Source of the DNA: Niastella sp. OAS944
Lineage (GTDB): Bacteria > Bacteroidota > Bacteroidia > Chitinophagales > Chitinophagaceae
Reading direction: 5' to 3'
Assembly: GCA_024809215.1 (NCBI GenBank)
Contig: JANUBW010000010.1
Location: 186,001-250,000 of the forward strand
DNA: 64,000 nt
Shown in pieces: positions 62,617 to 64,000 of this stretch. The translations under genes were made by a program, and so were the position numbers. Position 1 is the first letter of the stretch. Each line of letters begins with the position of its first letter. Below the pieces are notes generated by a model. It saw only the letters and a program-made list of their open reading frames with translations, had not been told where the DNA came from and did no database searches.

Positions 62617-63269
62617 TTTAAACGTACAAAATGAGTTTGATAATTGATACGGAATAAATGATTGTTTGCAGATGTATCAGATTCTTTATCGATGGATTCA
62701 ATTGCCATCCTTGAAAGTACGGGCTGGCTGGGGTTTTATCAACGTACAAGTAAGAACTCAAATTTATTGGCAAGGATCATTAATGATAAATTTATTTTTC
62801 AATTTTATATACACTGATGAAATTCAGCAAAAAGGCGGTTAAATATTTTTGCCAAAAAGTTGAAAATGACACCTTTATTGAAAAACGAAATTTATTTTCA
62901 ATGTCGGTCGCCTCGATTAATTCAAAAATAAAGATTAAAAAAGGTGCAACCTTTTGGAGGAAATGTAATTGTATTTAAAGTGAATACGAGAATATTTCTC
63001 CAGCATTTTTGCTGTAATGATTTACTGTAGTCGTTTATTATAAAAAAAAGTTGAGTTCAAATAGTATGTTCTACTCTTTTTACAGTTATATATAATAGAT
63101 AATATAGTTGTTGATGACTGGAACTTAAAAAGTAATCAGAAAAAACTGCATGATCAGTCATGCAATGGCAACAAATTTCCCATGCACAAGCAGAATGAAA
63201 GTTTATGGCTTTCTAAGGACAGCCCTTATCCTAATTCTGCGTATAATTTGGTCAAGAAATATATACTAT
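62617..63269. other. AT-rich divergent promoter region
   Basis: No clear gene. It separates the AraC gene from the repressor-like gene. The word TTTTGCCAAAAAG near 62848 also occurs near 32748 upstream of another AraC HTH gene and may be an operator. Confidence 0.4.
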
Positions 63270-63842
63270 ATGGGTTCGAAAATCGGACAAAAGCTTAAAC
63301 AATTTCGAATTCGTACAGGAATCAAAATGCCTCAAATAGCCGGAGCAACCGGGATAAAAAAGGAAAAGTTGTACAAGTGGGAAAAAGGGACCCACCCTAC
63401 AGACTTTGATGCGGTAGCTACGCTCGAAGAGTATATGCTAACAGAGGAGACCAGGTTGAATTTGGAAAATAACAATGGCAGTATGAAGGGGTTACCGCTT
63501 GTGCCTTCGGTTTCGGCAGAAAACACGACCCTTAAAGAAATTTTCGGATCGCCCTTGCATGATGTGGTAACCATAACAGAAGATGCTATGGTACCTGATT
63601 ATAAACCCGGTTGGAAATTATGCATACGAAAAGTAGTACATAAACACCTGCTGATCTGGGGTAGAGCCTATTATTTTAAGATGCCGAATAGTAGCAGAGG
63701 GGTAATCAGAAGGGTACTGGAGGGTGAAAAGCCAGGACAAATTAAGTTGTTATCGAAAAACGAACCGGACTACCCACCAATTATTTCGACTATAAGTGAA
63801 ATGGATATTTATGAAATTACAGGAGTGTTAATTGCTTTGTGA
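63270..63842 (+). CDS. XRE-HTH/S24-like repressor lacking catalytic residues
   Basis: The ATG at 63270 begins the HTH domain (IGQKLKQFRIRTGIKMPQIA, GIKKEKLYKWEKGTHP); the open frame upstream is not convincing. About 190 residues. The C-terminal LexA/S24 fold has TEDAMVPDYKPGW where the nucleophile motif is normally D-S-M, so the Ser is Ala, and the Lys position reads VIRRV, an Arg. It therefore probably cannot self-cleave and works as a plain DNA-binding regulator. Confidence 0.82.
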   Translation: MGSKIGQKLKQFRIRTGIKMPQIAGATGIKKEKLYKWEKGTHPTDFDAVATLEEYMLTEETRLNLENNNGSMKGLPLVPSVSAENTTLKEIFGSPLHDVVTITEDAMVPDYKPGWKLCIRKVVHKHLLIWGRAYYFKMPNSSRGVIRRVLEGEKPGQIKLLSKNEPDYPPIISTISEMDIYEITGVLIAL

Positions 63843-63924
63843 AGGATAAGCTTACAGGAACTGCTATATAAAAACCAAGGAAAGGTGCCTTCGTTACTAA
63901 CGCCCTATTCTTCAAAAATGATTT

Positions 63925-64000
63925 ATGCCCGTTCATATCGGAAAGGAAATTCAGAAAGAGGTAGAAAGGCAGAAACTAACCTATAAAGAGTTTGGTGCAC
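63925..64000 (+). CDS. Start of an XRE-type HTH regulator, cut by window end
   Basis: Only the first 25 codons are visible: MPVHIGKEIQKEVERQKLTYKEFGA. The I-G-K-x-I-x-x-x-V-x-x-x-x-L-T-x-x-x-F pattern is typical of small Bacteroidota XRE proteins. The start lies 82 bp after the S24-like gene. Confidence 0.6.
   Translation, partial: MPVHIGKEIQKEVERQKLTYKEFGA

Overview
The window looks like Bacteroidota, most likely a Chitinophagaceae/Sphingobacteriales-type genome. The signs are several SusC/SusD pairs, FecI-FecR-SusC signalling loci with STN domains, TAnnTTTG-type promoters, MauE/DoxX-like redox membrane proteins and a Bacteroides-type mobilisation module. Species cannot be assigned from sequence alone.

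Layout. (1) 1-8829 is a comparatively GC-rich, chromosome-like stretch: the 3' part of a SusC receptor with its SusD, a secreted cupin (minus strand), a bestrophin-like channel, an oligogalacturonate-lyase-like beta-propeller and an unrecognised secreted protein. (2) At 9041-9114 lies tRNA-Asp, and from there the DNA becomes visibly more AT-rich. A tyrosine integrase (9469) opens a mobilisable element with an excisionase-like HTH protein, several unknown small genes, a heparin-lyase-like lipoprotein, a candidate oriT, MobC-like, relaxase and coupling-protein genes (to 20698). I saw no second attachment site, so the far end of the island may lie outside the window. (3) 21525-33337 is FecI-FecR-SusC-SusD-TlpA on the plus strand, facing minus-strand genes for two small secreted two-cysteine peptides (family B), a MauE-like membrane protein, two stand-alone AraC HTH proteins and an orphan ECF sigma factor. 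(4) 33827-56000 repeats that plan: FecI-FecR-SusC-SusD-thioredoxin-esterase, then an IS21 relic and an S9 peptidase on the plus strand, facing a minus-strand array of four-cysteine secreted peptides (family A), a redoxin lipoprotein, a FAD-oxidoreductase/glycosyltransferase fusion, an acyltransferase and a second MauE-like protein. (5) 56000-62616 is a decayed third locus. It has relics of an AraC gene, a FecI-FecR spacer and the C-terminus of an esterase, followed by an intact TolB-propeller/amidohydrolase, an IS21 relic, two further family A peptides and a fragment of a third, and an AraC HTH gene. (6) The right end holds an S24-like repressor lacking catalytic residues and the start of another HTH gene.

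How the parts may work together (inference). Each locus pairs TonB-dependent uptake, controlled by FecI/FecR and the STN domain, with periplasmic thioredoxin-fold proteins, peptidase or amidohydrolase enzymes, a MauE-type disulfide membrane protein and short Sec-secreted cysteine peptides. Seven peptide promoters, covering two unrelated peptide families, share one motif of the form CCGAAAACC, 8-9 nt, GAGTAGGC. This suggests a co-regulated regulon in which disulfide-bearing peptides are exported, oxidised and perhaps sensed or re-imported. I know of no named system with this composition and regard it as the main candidate for an undescribed system here. The peptide array shows recent block duplication, mosaic genes and pseudogenes, i.e. 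rapid turnover.
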